From contig JARHYY010000018.1 of NCBI GenBank assembly GCA_029258405.1, forward strand, positions 1-31,430: DNA of 31,430 bases, in the 5' to 3' direction. Origin of the DNA: Helicobacteraceae bacterium. Its GTDB lineage: Bacteria > Campylobacterota > Campylobacteria > Campylobacterales > Helicobacteraceae. Numbering within the stretch: position 1 is the first letter of the stretch; each line of letters starts with the position of its first letter. The translations under genes were made by a program, and so were the position numbers. A model generated the notes under the pieces. The model worked only from the letters and a program-made list of their open reading frames with translations. It did no database searches and was not told the origin of the DNA. This document shows positions 1 to 7,342 of the stretch, in pieces.

Positions 1-592
1 GGGAATGGCTATCTAGCATAAGCTTTTCTTGCTTTTTTGCTTCTTGTAATTGCTCATATCGCAATTTTGTAAAATAATATTTTTGCTCTACCATTTCTAA
101 GCCATTATCTCTTGCTAATTTATCTGCCCCTTCACCAGCTACAAGTGTATGCCATGTTTTTTCCATAACAAGTCTAGCACCTTTTATAGGGTTTTTAATA
201 TGCCTGCTCATAGCAATTGCACCGGCTTTTTTGGTTTTGCCATCCATTAATGATGCATCAAGCTCATTAAAGCCATCTGCTGTAAATACAGCACCTTTTC
301 CAGCATTAAATTCAGGTGAATCTTCCATAACCATAATAGCAGCTATAACAGCATCAATAGAACTACCACCTTTTGTTAATACACTTTGTCCAGCTAAAAG
401 CGATTTTTCCATAACTTTTTGTCTGATTGCAAATTCTTCTTTTGTTAATCCAAGTTTGCTTGTGCCACCATGTATTACAATGATAGGTTTTTTTGTGTCA
501 TTCTTTTTTGTATCTGCAAATGCTACATTTGAGCTTAATGTTAAACCGCTGGCTATAAAAGTAACATTCTTGATAAAATTTCTTCGCTCCAT
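1..592 (-). CDS. Isoaspartyl peptidase / type 2 L-asparaginase (Ntn hydrolase), partial, with Tat-like signal
   Basis: This is the N-terminal 197 residues of a plant-type asparaginase/isoaspartyl peptidase; the rest lies beyond the left edge of the window. These enzymes hydrolyse isoaspartyl dipeptides and asparagine after self-cleavage before a catalytic Thr, which should sit just outside the window. Family features seen are the early strand IIVIHGGTS (about residues 37-45), the GGSSIDAVIAAI helix, the NAGKGAVFTADG segment, and ELDASLMDG followed by AGAIA. The N-terminus reads MERRNFIKN, then a hydrophobic stretch ending in AFA, which matches a twin-arginine signal (RRxFIK). The ATG has AAGGAG 5-6 nt upstream. 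The gene diverges from the TRIC gene. The family call is firm; substrate and export route are inferred. Confidence 0.88.
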   Translation of the reverse strand, partial: MERRNFIKNVTFIASGLTLSSNVAFADTKKNDTKKPIIVIHGGTSKLGLTKEEFAIRQKVMEKSLLAGQSVLTKGGSSIDAVIAAIMVMEDSPEFNAGKGAVFTADGFNELDASLMDGKTKKAGAIAMSRHIKNPIKGARLVMEKTWHTLVAGEGADKLARDNGLEMVEQKYYFTKLRYEQLQEAKKQEKLMLDSHS

Positions 593-762
593 AGAATCTC
601 CTTATCTTGTATTATGCACAAAGAGCATTTATAAGTTTAATAAGTTTAATATTAAGATACTTTTAAATACTTAGATACAATTAGAGGCTATGCAATTATT
701 TTTTTGTATGAATATTTTGTTTGGTATGAGTAAAATATTATTATTATTTTATTATAATGCTC

Positions 763-768
763 TATAAT
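763..768 (+). promoter_or_regulatory. Candidate -10 box for the TRIC-family gene
   Basis: An exact TATAAT lies 42 nt before the ATG at 811, with a second TATAAT at 753-758. Either could act as the -10 element in this very AT-rich divergent intergenic region (593-810). No clear -35 is visible, as is common in Helicobacter. Confidence 0.4.
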
Positions 769-810
769 ATTATATAAAATATTTTTGTAAGCTCTATTAC
801 AAGGAATGCC

Positions 811-1461
811 ATGATATTGCAAGTCCTCTATCTTATTGCTATTGTTTCAGAAGCAATTACAGGGGCTTTAAGTGCAGGTAAGCATCGTATGGATTTATTT
901 GGTGTTTTACTCATATCATTAGTTACTGCTATTGGTGGGGGAACTATTCGTGATATTGTACTTGATATGCACCCTATGACTTGGGTGCAGCATCCAGAAT
1001 ATGTACTTATGCTCTGTTTTTTTAGTATGCTTACAGTAATGATTCCTTACTTTTTTGCACATTTTGATAGACTTTTTTTATTGCTTGATGCTTTAGGGCT
1101 CATATCTTTTAGTATTATTGGGGTTAATAAGGCATTTACGCATGATTTTGGTTTTGTGGTATGTGTTATTGCAGGGGTTATGACTGGTGTTTCAGGCGGG
1201 ATATTAAGAGATATATTATGCAATAAAATACCACTAGTATTCCAAAAAGAGCTCTATGCAAGCATATCTATTGTAGCATGTATTTTGTATTATATTTTAT
1301 GTGTTTATACAGAACTTCCTAATATCATAGCTGTTCTTAGCACTTTAATTTTTGGCTTTGGTTTTCGTGTGCTTGCTATACACTATAAATTAAGCCTGCC
1401 TATTTTTATCTTTGATGAAGAAAAAATGAAAAAACATAATAACAAAGAAAATAAAAGATGA
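811..1461 (+). CDS. TRIC/UPF0126-family inner-membrane protein (YicG-like)
   Basis: This 216-residue polytopic protein belongs to the UPF0126 family, whose bacterial members are related to trimeric intracellular cation (TRIC) channels. It is built from two similar halves. The signature glycine-rich kink followed by Arg-Asp occurs twice: AIGGGTIRD (about residues 49-57) and GVSGGILRD (about 125-133). Six to seven hydrophobic segments cover almost the full length, and the tail is lysine-rich and cytoplasmic-looking. Start ATG has AAGGA nine bases upstream. It stands alone, divergent from the peptidase gene and convergent with the CopD-like gene. A cation-channel role is inferred from family knowledge; the physiological ion is unknown. 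Confidence 0.85.
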   Translation: MILQVLYLIAIVSEAITGALSAGKHRMDLFGVLLISLVTAIGGGTIRDIVLDMHPMTWVQHPEYVLMLCFFSMLTVMIPYFFAHFDRLFLLLDALGLISFSIIGVNKAFTHDFGFVVCVIAGVMTGVSGGILRDILCNKIPLVFQKELYASISIVACILYYILCVYTELPNIIAVLSTLIFGFGFRVLAIHYKLSLPIFIFDEEKMKKHNNKENKR

Positions 1462-1478
1462 GTTTTTATTATAATCAC

Positions 1479-1494
1479 TATCTATTTATAGATA
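1479..1494. terminator. Weak AT-only hairpin between convergent genes
   Basis: TATCTAT-TT-ATAGATA is a perfect 7-bp inverted repeat between the two convergent genes. It is flanked by an A5 run on the right and a T5 run about 15 nt to the left. It has only one G-C pair per arm, so it is a weak bidirectional terminator at best. Confidence 0.3.
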
Positions 1495-1923
1495 AAAAGC
1501 CATCTTTGCTAAAATTACAATAAAAAATCCAAGAATTAATGCTAGTGGATGAATGATATTTGCCAACGGATTTTTAAGCTTTAAAAATTTACAACTTAGT
1601 GAAATGATTACCATAACAACAATACATAGAGCAAGAAATACTTTAATCATAAGTAATATTTGCAATGTGCTCTCAAAGATGCCTTGTGTGCTTCCTATAT
1701 ATCGGCTTATCATAGCCCCACCACTAAGAATTAAGAGCAATAGGCATAAAGGCATAATCTTAACCCCTCGTTTTACTATAATGCCAAATACCTTGTTTGC
1801 TATATCATCACCTAAGGCTTTGCGTAATGGCGTAAGCAAGATAACATCAGTAAAAATATATCCTAAAAATATAATAGCACATATCAAATGAATAGTTAAA
1901 AAATATGGATATAATGCTTCCAT
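1486..1923 (-). CDS. Small four-TM membrane protein, CopD-like
   Basis: A 145-residue integral membrane protein with four predicted helices (about residues 7-28, 56-76, 88-110 and 124-144). The first helix carries YFLTIHLICAIIFLGYIFTD and the fourth IIHPLALILG. This arrangement, with a His in TM1 and TM4 and the early WxG-like FLGYIF motif, resembles the CopD/DUF2269-type small membrane proteins of epsilonproteobacteria, some of which are linked to copper or haem. I could not tie it to a characterised gene. The ATG has a strong AAAGGAG Shine-Dalgarno with 7-nt spacing and a TATAAT box upstream at 1950-1955. It is transcribed alone. Confidence 0.7.
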   Translation of the reverse strand: MEALYPYFLTIHLICAIIFLGYIFTDVILLTPLRKALGDDIANKVFGIIVKRGVKIMPLCLLLLILSGGAMISRYIGSTQGIFESTLQILLMIKVFLALCIVVMVIISLSCKFLKLKNPLANIIHPLALILGFFIVILAKMAFYL

Positions 1924-1949
1924 AAAACAGCTCCTTTTAAATTTTTATA

Positions 1950-1955
1950 ATTATA
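1950..1955 (-). promoter_or_regulatory. -10 box of the CopD-like gene
   Basis: An exact TATAAT on the minus strand lies 27 nt upstream of the ATG at 1923, giving a leader of about 20 nt. A 6-bp inverted repeat (1977-2003) covers the expected -35 region. Confidence 0.5.
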
Positions 1956-2084
1956 TTGAAAAATATATTTACAAAAATTGATAATTGTTAAGTTTTAATC
2001 AATATGTTTATTGCACAATCTAATATAAATTCAGATTTTTATCACAATAGTTTTTATTTATCCTAAGGGTAGGGATTTAAGGTA

Positions 2085-3143
2085 CTATTTATACCATTTT
2101 GGTTGTTGTGCTAAGGCATCTGCCCCATCAAACATACCTCCCATATCTGTTACATTTGAAGTATCCCAAGAATCTAAAGACTGATTAAAACTACTTGCCC
2201 CATCAAACATACCCCTCATATACATTACCCTTGATATATCCCAAGAATCTAAAGGCTGATTAAAATTGCTTGCCCCTGCAAACATCCATTCCATATCTGT
2301 TACATTTGATATATCCCAAGAATCTAAAGGCTGATTAAAATTGCTTGCCCCATCAAACATATGCCCCATATCTACTACATGTGATACATCCCAAGAATCT
2401 AAAGGCTGATTAAAATTACTTGCATTATGGAACATATGATTCATATTAACCACATTTGACACATTCCATGAATTTAAAGATTGATTAAAGCTCTCTGTGC
2501 AATAAAACATCCATTCCATATCTGTTACATTTGAGGTATCCCAAGAATCTAAAGGCTGATTAAAGCTGTTTGCCCCCCAAAACATACCCCTCATATCCGT
2601 TACCCTTGATACATTCCAAGAATTTATATTTTGATTAAATTTTTTTGCACTTCTAAACATCCACCCCATATCTGTTACCCTTGATACATCCCAAGAATGG
2701 AGTGGCTGATTAAAGCTTTTTGCATTGAGAAACATACCTTTCATATCTGTTACCCTTGAAGTATCCCAAGAATCTAAAGGCTGATTAAAGTTCTCTGCAT
2801 TGAGAAACATACCTTTCATATCTACTACATTTGATACATCCCAAGAATCTAAAGGCTGATTAAAGCTCTCTGCGAAATAAAACATCCACTTCATATCTAC
2901 TACATTTGATACATCCCAAGAATCTAAAGGCTGATTAAAATTGCTTGCACTATTAAACATCCACCCCATATCTGTTACCCTTGAGGTATCCCATTTTTCT
3001 ATACCGCTAAAATCTTTTCGTTTAGAATCCTTGAATAAATTACTCATATCGGTTATAAGGCTTGTATCTATATCACCAAGATAGAGCGATTCATCATCTA
3101 CAAGGCTTTTGAGTTCCTCTTTTGTTTTTGGTTTGTATTGCAT
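2085..3143 (-). CDS. DUF285/BspA-like 25-residue repeat protein
   Basis: A 352-residue protein. Residues 1-67 form a short head, residues 68-342 hold eleven consecutive 25-residue repeats, and ten residues follow. The repeat consensus is (S/N)FNQPLDSWD(V/T)S followed by (N/R)V(T/V)DMxxMFxxA, the DUF285 (PF03382) pattern known from Mycoplasma lipoprotein-like and BspA-type surface proteins. The fold is a leucine-rich-repeat-like solenoid. No signal peptide, lipobox or membrane helix is visible; the head is charged (KPKTKEELKSLVDDES). If it acts on the surface it must use another export route. The ATG has AAAGG with 6-nt spacing and a TATAAT at 3175-3180. Function is unknown; adhesion or host interaction is a guess from relatives. 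Confidence 0.88.
   Translation of the reverse strand: MQYKPKTKEELKSLVDDESLYLGDIDTSLITDMSNLFKDSKRKDFSGIEKWDTSRVTDMGWMFNSASNFNQPLDSWDVSNVVDMKWMFYFAESFNQPLDSWDVSNVVDMKGMFLNAENFNQPLDSWDTSRVTDMKGMFLNAKSFNQPLHSWDVSRVTDMGWMFRSAKKFNQNINSWNVSRVTDMRGMFWGANSFNQPLDSWDTSNVTDMEWMFYCTESFNQSLNSWNVSNVVNMNHMFHNASNFNQPLDSWDVSHVVDMGHMFDGASNFNQPLDSWDISNVTDMEWMFAGASNFNQPLDSWDISRVMYMRGMFDGASSFNQSLDSWDTSNVTDMGGMFDGADALAQQPKWYK
2118..2942 (-). repeat. Eleven tandem 75-bp coding repeats
   Basis: The eleven 25-codon units of the DUF285 gene make an uninterrupted 825-bp tandem array. Long stretches are near-identical at the DNA level, for example the recurrent segment ATCCCAAGAATCTAAAGGCT on the plus strand. Such an array can expand or contract by recombination without shifting the reading frame. 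Confidence 0.9.
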
Positions 3144-3174
3144 ATTGAGCCTTTTAATTTTAAAGTAAAATTTA

Positions 3175-3180
3175 ATTATA
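3175..3180 (-). promoter_or_regulatory. -10 box of the DUF285 gene
   Basis: An exact minus-strand TATAAT lies 32 nt upstream of the ATG at 3143, leaving a leader of about 25 nt. Confidence 0.5.
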
Positions 3181-3243
3181 GTATATTTATTATAAAAGAA
3201 TTATATTGGAATGTGGTATTTTTTTGGTTAAGATATTTTAAGA

Positions 3244-3249
3244 TATAAT
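3244..3249 (+). promoter_or_regulatory. -10 box of the CysD-like gene
   Basis: An exact TATAAT lies 25 nt before the ATG at 3274, with the AAGGAG ribosome-binding site between them. It likely drives the run through mutS2. Confidence 0.5.
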
Positions 3250-3273
3250 ATATTAAAAATAACAAGGAGTGGT

Positions 3274-4155
3274 ATGGATAGGCTGCAAGAGCTTGAGTAT
3301 CAGAGCATTTTTATTCTAAGAGAAGCGTACCGTTCATTCAAGAATATAGCGATGCTTTGGAGCATTGGGAAAGATTCTACTGTATTGCTTTGGTTGGCAA
3401 AAAAGGCTTTTTTTGGGCATGTACCTTTTGAGCTTATTCATATTGATACTGCTTATAAAGTGCCTGAAATGATTGCATATCGTGATAGGATAGCAAAAGA
3501 GCTTGGTTTGAGATTAGTGGTTGGGCAAAATAAAGAAGCACTTGATAATAAAGAAACCTTTCCTGATGGTAATGTTGATAGAATTACATGTTGTAAAAAT
3601 CTTAAGGCTACGCCTCTTAACCATACTTTAGATGGTACATGGCAGAGAATGGTATATGATCCAAAAAGTGATACTTGGAGCAAGGTAGAACAAGCAGAGC
3701 CTTATAATGCGGTTATTGTTGGGGTGAGAAGCGATGAAGAGGGGAGCAGGAGCAAGGAAAGAGTTTTTTCTGCACGAGATTCTAAGAATGAATGGGACGC
3801 TTCAAGCCAGCCTCCAGAATTGTGGAATTTGTATAAAACAGAATTTGCCCCTAAAACTCATGTTCGTGTGCATCCCTTGCTTGAATGGACAGAGCTTAAT
3901 ATTTGGGAATATATCCAAAGAGAGCATATACCTGTTATTCCTATTTATTTTAATCAGGGTGATGGTGTAAGATATAGATCTCTTGGTTGCTATCCATGTA
4001 CATCGCCCATACAATCAGAGGCTACTAATCCACAAGAGATTATTACAGAGCTTGTAAGTGGAAAATTTAAAGATATAGCTGAACGAAGTGGTCGCGCACA
4101 GGACAAAGAAGGAGGAGGAACATTGGAAGCATTAAGAAAAGAAGGGTATATGTAA
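3274..4155 (+). CDS. CysD/PAPS-reductase superfamily protein with CC...CxxC cysteines
   Basis: A 293-residue PP-loop protein. The pyrophosphate-binding loop is SIGKDS (residues 30-35), and the C-terminus (SGRAQDKEG, then LEALRKEGYM) matches CysD, the small subunit of ATP sulfurylase. CysD normally works with the GTPase CysN, and no cysN lies within the window. The protein also has a Cys pair at 106-107 (ITCCKNLKATPL) and C239-Y-P-C242 in RSLGCYPCT, the CC...CxxC layout that binds a [4Fe-4S] cluster in assimilatory APS reductases. It could be a true CysD, a sulfonucleotide reductase or a thiolation enzyme. The fold is certain; the reaction is not. The gene is first in a tight run with the small unknown, rsmD and mutS2. 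Confidence 0.8.
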   Translation: MDRLQELEYQSIFILREAYRSFKNIAMLWSIGKDSTVLLWLAKKAFFGHVPFELIHIDTAYKVPEMIAYRDRIAKELGLRLVVGQNKEALDNKETFPDGNVDRITCCKNLKATPLNHTLDGTWQRMVYDPKSDTWSKVEQAEPYNAVIVGVRSDEEGSRSKERVFSARDSKNEWDASSQPPELWNLYKTEFAPKTHVRVHPLLEWTELNIWEYIQREHIPVIPIYFNQGDGVRYRSLGCYPCTSPIQSEATNPQEIITELVSGKFKDIAERSGRAQDKEGGGTLEALRKEGYM

Positions 4156-4168
4156 TAAAGGATATTTG

Positions 4169-4540
4169 ATGAAAATAGCTATAATGTGTGATTCTCCTTT
4201 GTTGGGACGATGTTTAGAATATTATCTTAAGGATTTTATTGTGGGTTATAGGCAATGTGATTTTGTGATTGCTGATAAAGAGATAGATGTTGCTAAGCCT
4301 CTTTGTCTTATAAGCATCGATGAAAAAAAAGCAGCTATTATAAAGCCTTTTACAAGAACGCAACTTCTTGTTGGGGTGCAGAAGTTTTTTAAGTCATTAC
4401 GCATTAAACCAAGCCTTAAAGATATAGATGAAACGCATAAAGATTATGAGCTTAAGTTAAAAATAGATCATGTAATGAGCAATTTTGCAGATGAACTATA
4501 TTGGACTATTAGCGAACATTATGAAAAATATGAATACTAA
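4169..4540 (+). CDS. Conserved-looking small protein of unknown function, possible degenerate receiver fold
   Basis: A 123-residue soluble protein that I do not recognise. It starts MKIAIMCDSPLLGRCLEYYL, continues with CDFVIAD (30-36) and CLISID (46-51), and has AIIKPFTRTQLLVGVQKFF at 56-74. The alternating hydrophobic strands and the KPF motif followed by an amphipathic helix resemble a compressed response-regulator receiver domain. The spacing is too short, and the acidic phosphorylation pocket is not intact. The C-terminal 45 residues are helical and charged. A TTG at 4166 precedes the ATG; I chose the ATG because AAAGG lies 7 nt upstream. It sits 13 nt after the CysD-like gene and its end overlaps rsmD, so it is co-transcribed with both. 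Confidence 0.65.
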   Translation: MKIAIMCDSPLLGRCLEYYLKDFIVGYRQCDFVIADKEIDVAKPLCLISIDEKKAAIIKPFTRTQLLVGVQKFFKSLRIKPSLKDIDETHKDYELKLKIDHVMSNFADELYWTISEHYEKYEY

Positions 4541-5108
4541 ATCTCACATTTTTATTCTTCGTATTTTAGGCGGGAGGTTAAAGGGCAGGGGTATTAAGAT
4601 GGTGCCTCAAGAGTATTTGCGTCCGAGTAAAACTATTATTCGGGAGTCATTTTTTGGGCGTATGCATGCTGAAATTGAAGGAAAAACCTTTTTTGAGCTT
4701 TTTGCAGGGAGCGGTTCCATGGGCTTTGAAGCATTAAGCAGGGGGGCTAGGCATATTATATTTACAGAACATAATAAAGCCATTTTTCAGCAATTGCATA
4801 AGAATTGCCTTTCTTTAGATGTGCTTAATGATGTAGAGCTTTATTATGATGATGTCTTTAGTGTGTTTGGTGAGATTATATTGCGGCATAGTGATTTGAT
4901 TTTGTATATAGATCCTCCTTTTCCAAACAGTATGCAAACTTTATATGAAAAATGCTTTAGCATGCTTCAGTCTTATGAGCTTAAGCAGGTGCATTGCATT
5001 GTTTTTGAGGCAATGAGCTCTGTGCATATGCCCACAGATATGGCAGGTTTTTCTTTGGAGCTTAGTCGTCAGTTTGGCAAGAGTACCTTGCATTATTATA
5101 GACGCTGA
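4521..5108 (+). CDS. rsmD: 16S rRNA (guanine966-N2)-methyltransferase RsmD
   Basis: RsmD methylates N2 of G966 in 16S rRNA within the 30S subunit. The 195-residue protein has the family start ILGGRLKGRGIK, the early LRPSKTIIRESFF segment, the SAM-binding loop FELFAGSGSMGFEALSRGA (from about residue 58) and the catalytic IDPPF motif (about 130-134), all in canonical order. The open frame extends upstream to 4485, but those residues lack family similarity. ATG 4521 or ATG 4530 is more likely, although neither has a clear Shine-Dalgarno, which suggests translational coupling to the upstream gene that it overlaps by 20 nt. Its stop overlaps the mutS2 start by one base. Confidence 0.9.
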   Translation: MKNMNTKSHIFILRILGGRLKGRGIKMVPQEYLRPSKTIIRESFFGRMHAEIEGKTFFELFAGSGSMGFEALSRGARHIIFTEHNKAIFQQLHKNCLSLDVLNDVELYYDDVFSVFGEIILRHSDLILYIDPPFPNSMQTLYEKCFSMLQSYELKQVHCIVFEAMSSVHMPTDMAGFSLELSRQFGKSTLHYYRR

Positions 5109-7342
5109 TGCAAAAACAACCTGCTTATTATCAGCTTATTCGTAAGCTTGATTTAGATACTTATTTAGAGCAATTTCAGGCATTTCTGGCACGACCAAAA
5201 CCTATTTATTTAGAAGGTGATATTGCTCATTATGTTGCATTGCTTAAAGATTTAGAGCATATAGAATTTACCCCGCCATTAGTTATAGAAGATGTGCAAA
5301 AAGATATTGTGCATCTTAAAAAAAGAGGCTTTTTGCATAAAAAGGAAATTTTTGAATGGGTAAAACTGTTGCGGTACATGCTCTATGTGAAAACATTGCA
5401 ACAAGAGGGCAAAATATTTGAATGGACAAATAAAATAATTTTTCCTCCGAAAATCTTGGAGCTAGAATCGCAATTTTGTGATAAGGGAGAGTTCAAAAAA
5501 GGTATTGATAATGAATTAGACAGCCTTTATATTGCTCTTAGAGAAACCAAACAAGAGCAACAAAAAATGCTTTATAATATTGTGCATAGCCATTCTTTGC
5601 GTACTTATTTGGTTGATGAGCAGCTTCATCTTATTGATGAGCAGCAGACTCTTTTGGTGAGGGCAGGGTTTAATCATGTGTTAAAAGCAGAGATTGTTGG
5701 GCGAAGTGCAGCTGGTTTTTTCTATGTTGTACCCCATTGTGCTTTGAAGATAAGAGAAAAAATCGATGATATTCAAAAAAAAATAACTTTCAAAGAATAT
5801 CAACTTTGCTTAAATATTTCTCAAATAATGGCTAAGCATATTGCTTTTTTGGGTTATATTAATAAGGAATTTGATAAGTTTGATCATTTGCAAGCTCGTG
5901 TGCGATTTGCAAAGAGCAATAACTTGATATTTATACAACAAAGCTCACATAGCAATATTGTTTTACATCAATTTTCACACCCTGCTTTAAAAAACCCAAA
6001 GCCTATTGATATTGATTTTTCTAAACCTATTTTGCTCATTACTGGAGTGAATGCAGGCGGAAAAACAATGCTTTTGAAGTCTCTTTTGAGTGCAGCATTT
6101 TTAGTGCGCTATTTGTTGCCCATTTCTGCTGCCCAAAAGACAAGTGTTGGACGGTTTAAACGCATTGAAGCAATTTTTGATGATCCTCAAGATGTTAAGA
6201 ATGATATTTCTACATTTGCAGGGAGAATGCTCCATTTTAGTACACTTTTTCAGCATACAGAAGCTTTGATTGGTGTTGATGAAATTGAGCTTGGCACAGA
6301 TAGCGATGAAGCGGCAAGCCTTTTTAAAGTTATGCTAGAGCGATTGCTCCTTAATAAAAATAAGATTGTGCTTACCACGCATCATAAGCGATTAGCTGCT
6401 CTTATGAGCAAGAATCCTGCATTAGAGCTTATTGCAGCTTTATATGATGAAAAAAAACAATATCCTCTTTTTAGCTTTTTGCGTGGAACTATTGGCAAAA
6501 GCTATGCCTTTGAAACAGCGTTGCGATATAATATCCCTGCTGATATAGTGAAAGAGGCAAAAAATATTTATGGAGAAGATAAGGAAAAGCTCAATGAGCT
6601 TATTGAAAAAAGTGCTCAACTTGAATTAGAATTACAACAAGAAAAAGAAAAATTGCATAATGAAATTGAAAAAGTTCAACAAAAAAAGGCATTCTTACAA
6701 GAGAGTATTTTAAGAAACAATGAGCAATTTAAGCAACAAATGTTTATTCTTGAAAGAGAATATCAAGAGGCTATTAAAATTGCTAAAGAAGCTGCAAAAA
6801 AAGATTCTCAATCATTAATACATCAAAGTATGCTCAAGTCGCATAAGATTATCCAAAACTTGAAAGATAACCAAAAAGAAATGCGTATTCAGTCTCAAAA
6901 GCAATTTAATATAGGCGATAGGGTAAAGAGCAAAAATCATAGAGGCAAAGTTATTGCTATCAAAGATAAAAAGGCTGTTGTAGAGCTTGATACAGGGATA
7001 AAGATACATTTTAGCTTTGATGAACTTCAAAAAACACATATTCAAGAAAAAGAAGAAAAAAATATTTCTTTAAATATTTCTTACCAACATAAACAGGGTA
7101 GGGGTATGGTAAATTTAGACTTGCATGGAATGTATGTTCAAGAAGCTATTGAAGAGCTTGATAAATTTATTTCTGATTCTCTTATTGCTGGTTTTGATGA
7201 AGTGTTGGTATATCATGGTATTGGCACGGGAAAATTAGCTTTTGCTGTTAAGGAATATCTTAAAACACATCCAAAGGTTATTTCTTTTGATGATGCCCCT
7301 GTGCAGATGGGAGGATTTGGGGCGAAAATTGTGCGATTATAG
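5108..7342 (+). CDS. mutS2: Endonuclease MutS2
   Basis: A 744-residue MutS2. It contains a MutS-type core with Walker A GVNAGGKT (313-320) and Walker B IGVDEIELGTDSDEA, and a TTHHKRLAAL segment. A long Glu/Lys/Gln-rich coiled coil follows (about 490-590), then a small basic beta domain (IGDRVKSKNHRGKVIAI), and a C-terminal Smr nuclease domain starting VNLDLHGMYVQEA (668 on) with the HGIGTGKL motif. In Helicobacter pylori MutS2 suppresses homologous recombination rather than mediating mismatch repair; here that role is inferred from the family. The start ATG overlaps the rsmD stop (TGATG), indicating coupled translation. The stop codon abuts that of convergent murB with no spacer. Confidence 0.95.
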   Translation: MQKQPAYYQLIRKLDLDTYLEQFQAFLARPKPIYLEGDIAHYVALLKDLEHIEFTPPLVIEDVQKDIVHLKKRGFLHKKEIFEWVKLLRYMLYVKTLQQEGKIFEWTNKIIFPPKILELESQFCDKGEFKKGIDNELDSLYIALRETKQEQQKMLYNIVHSHSLRTYLVDEQLHLIDEQQTLLVRAGFNHVLKAEIVGRSAAGFFYVVPHCALKIREKIDDIQKKITFKEYQLCLNISQIMAKHIAFLGYINKEFDKFDHLQARVRFAKSNNLIFIQQSSHSNIVLHQFSHPALKNPKPIDIDFSKPILLITGVNAGGKTMLLKSLLSAAFLVRYLLPISAAQKTSVGRFKRIEAIFDDPQDVKNDISTFAGRMLHFSTLFQHTEALIGVDEIELGTDSDEAASLFKVMLERLLLNKNKIVLTTHHKRLAALMSKNPALELIAALYDEKKQYPLFSFLRGTIGKSYAFETALRYNIPADIVKEAKNIYGEDKEKLNELIEKSAQLELELQQEKEKLHNEIEKVQQKKAFLQESILRNNEQFKQQMFILEREYQEAIKIAKEAAKKDSQSLIHQSMLKSHKIIQNLKDNQKEMRIQSQKQFNIGDRVKSKNHRGKVIAIKDKKAVVELDTGIKIHFSFDELQKTHIQEKEEKNISLNISYQHKQGRGMVNLDLHGMYVQEAIEELDKFISDSLIAGFDEVLVYHGIGTGKLAFAVKEYLKTHPKVISFDDAPVQMGGFGAKIVRL

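Noticed and set aside
231..674. Plus-strand 147-residue ORF
   Set aside because: It is the antisense shadow of the isoaspartyl peptidase gene, whose minus-strand frame has clear family motifs and a ribosome-binding site.
2118..2942. Regular 75-bp repeats as a possible CRISPR array
   Set aside because: The repeats are continuous coding units with no unique spacers and translate into a known protein repeat.
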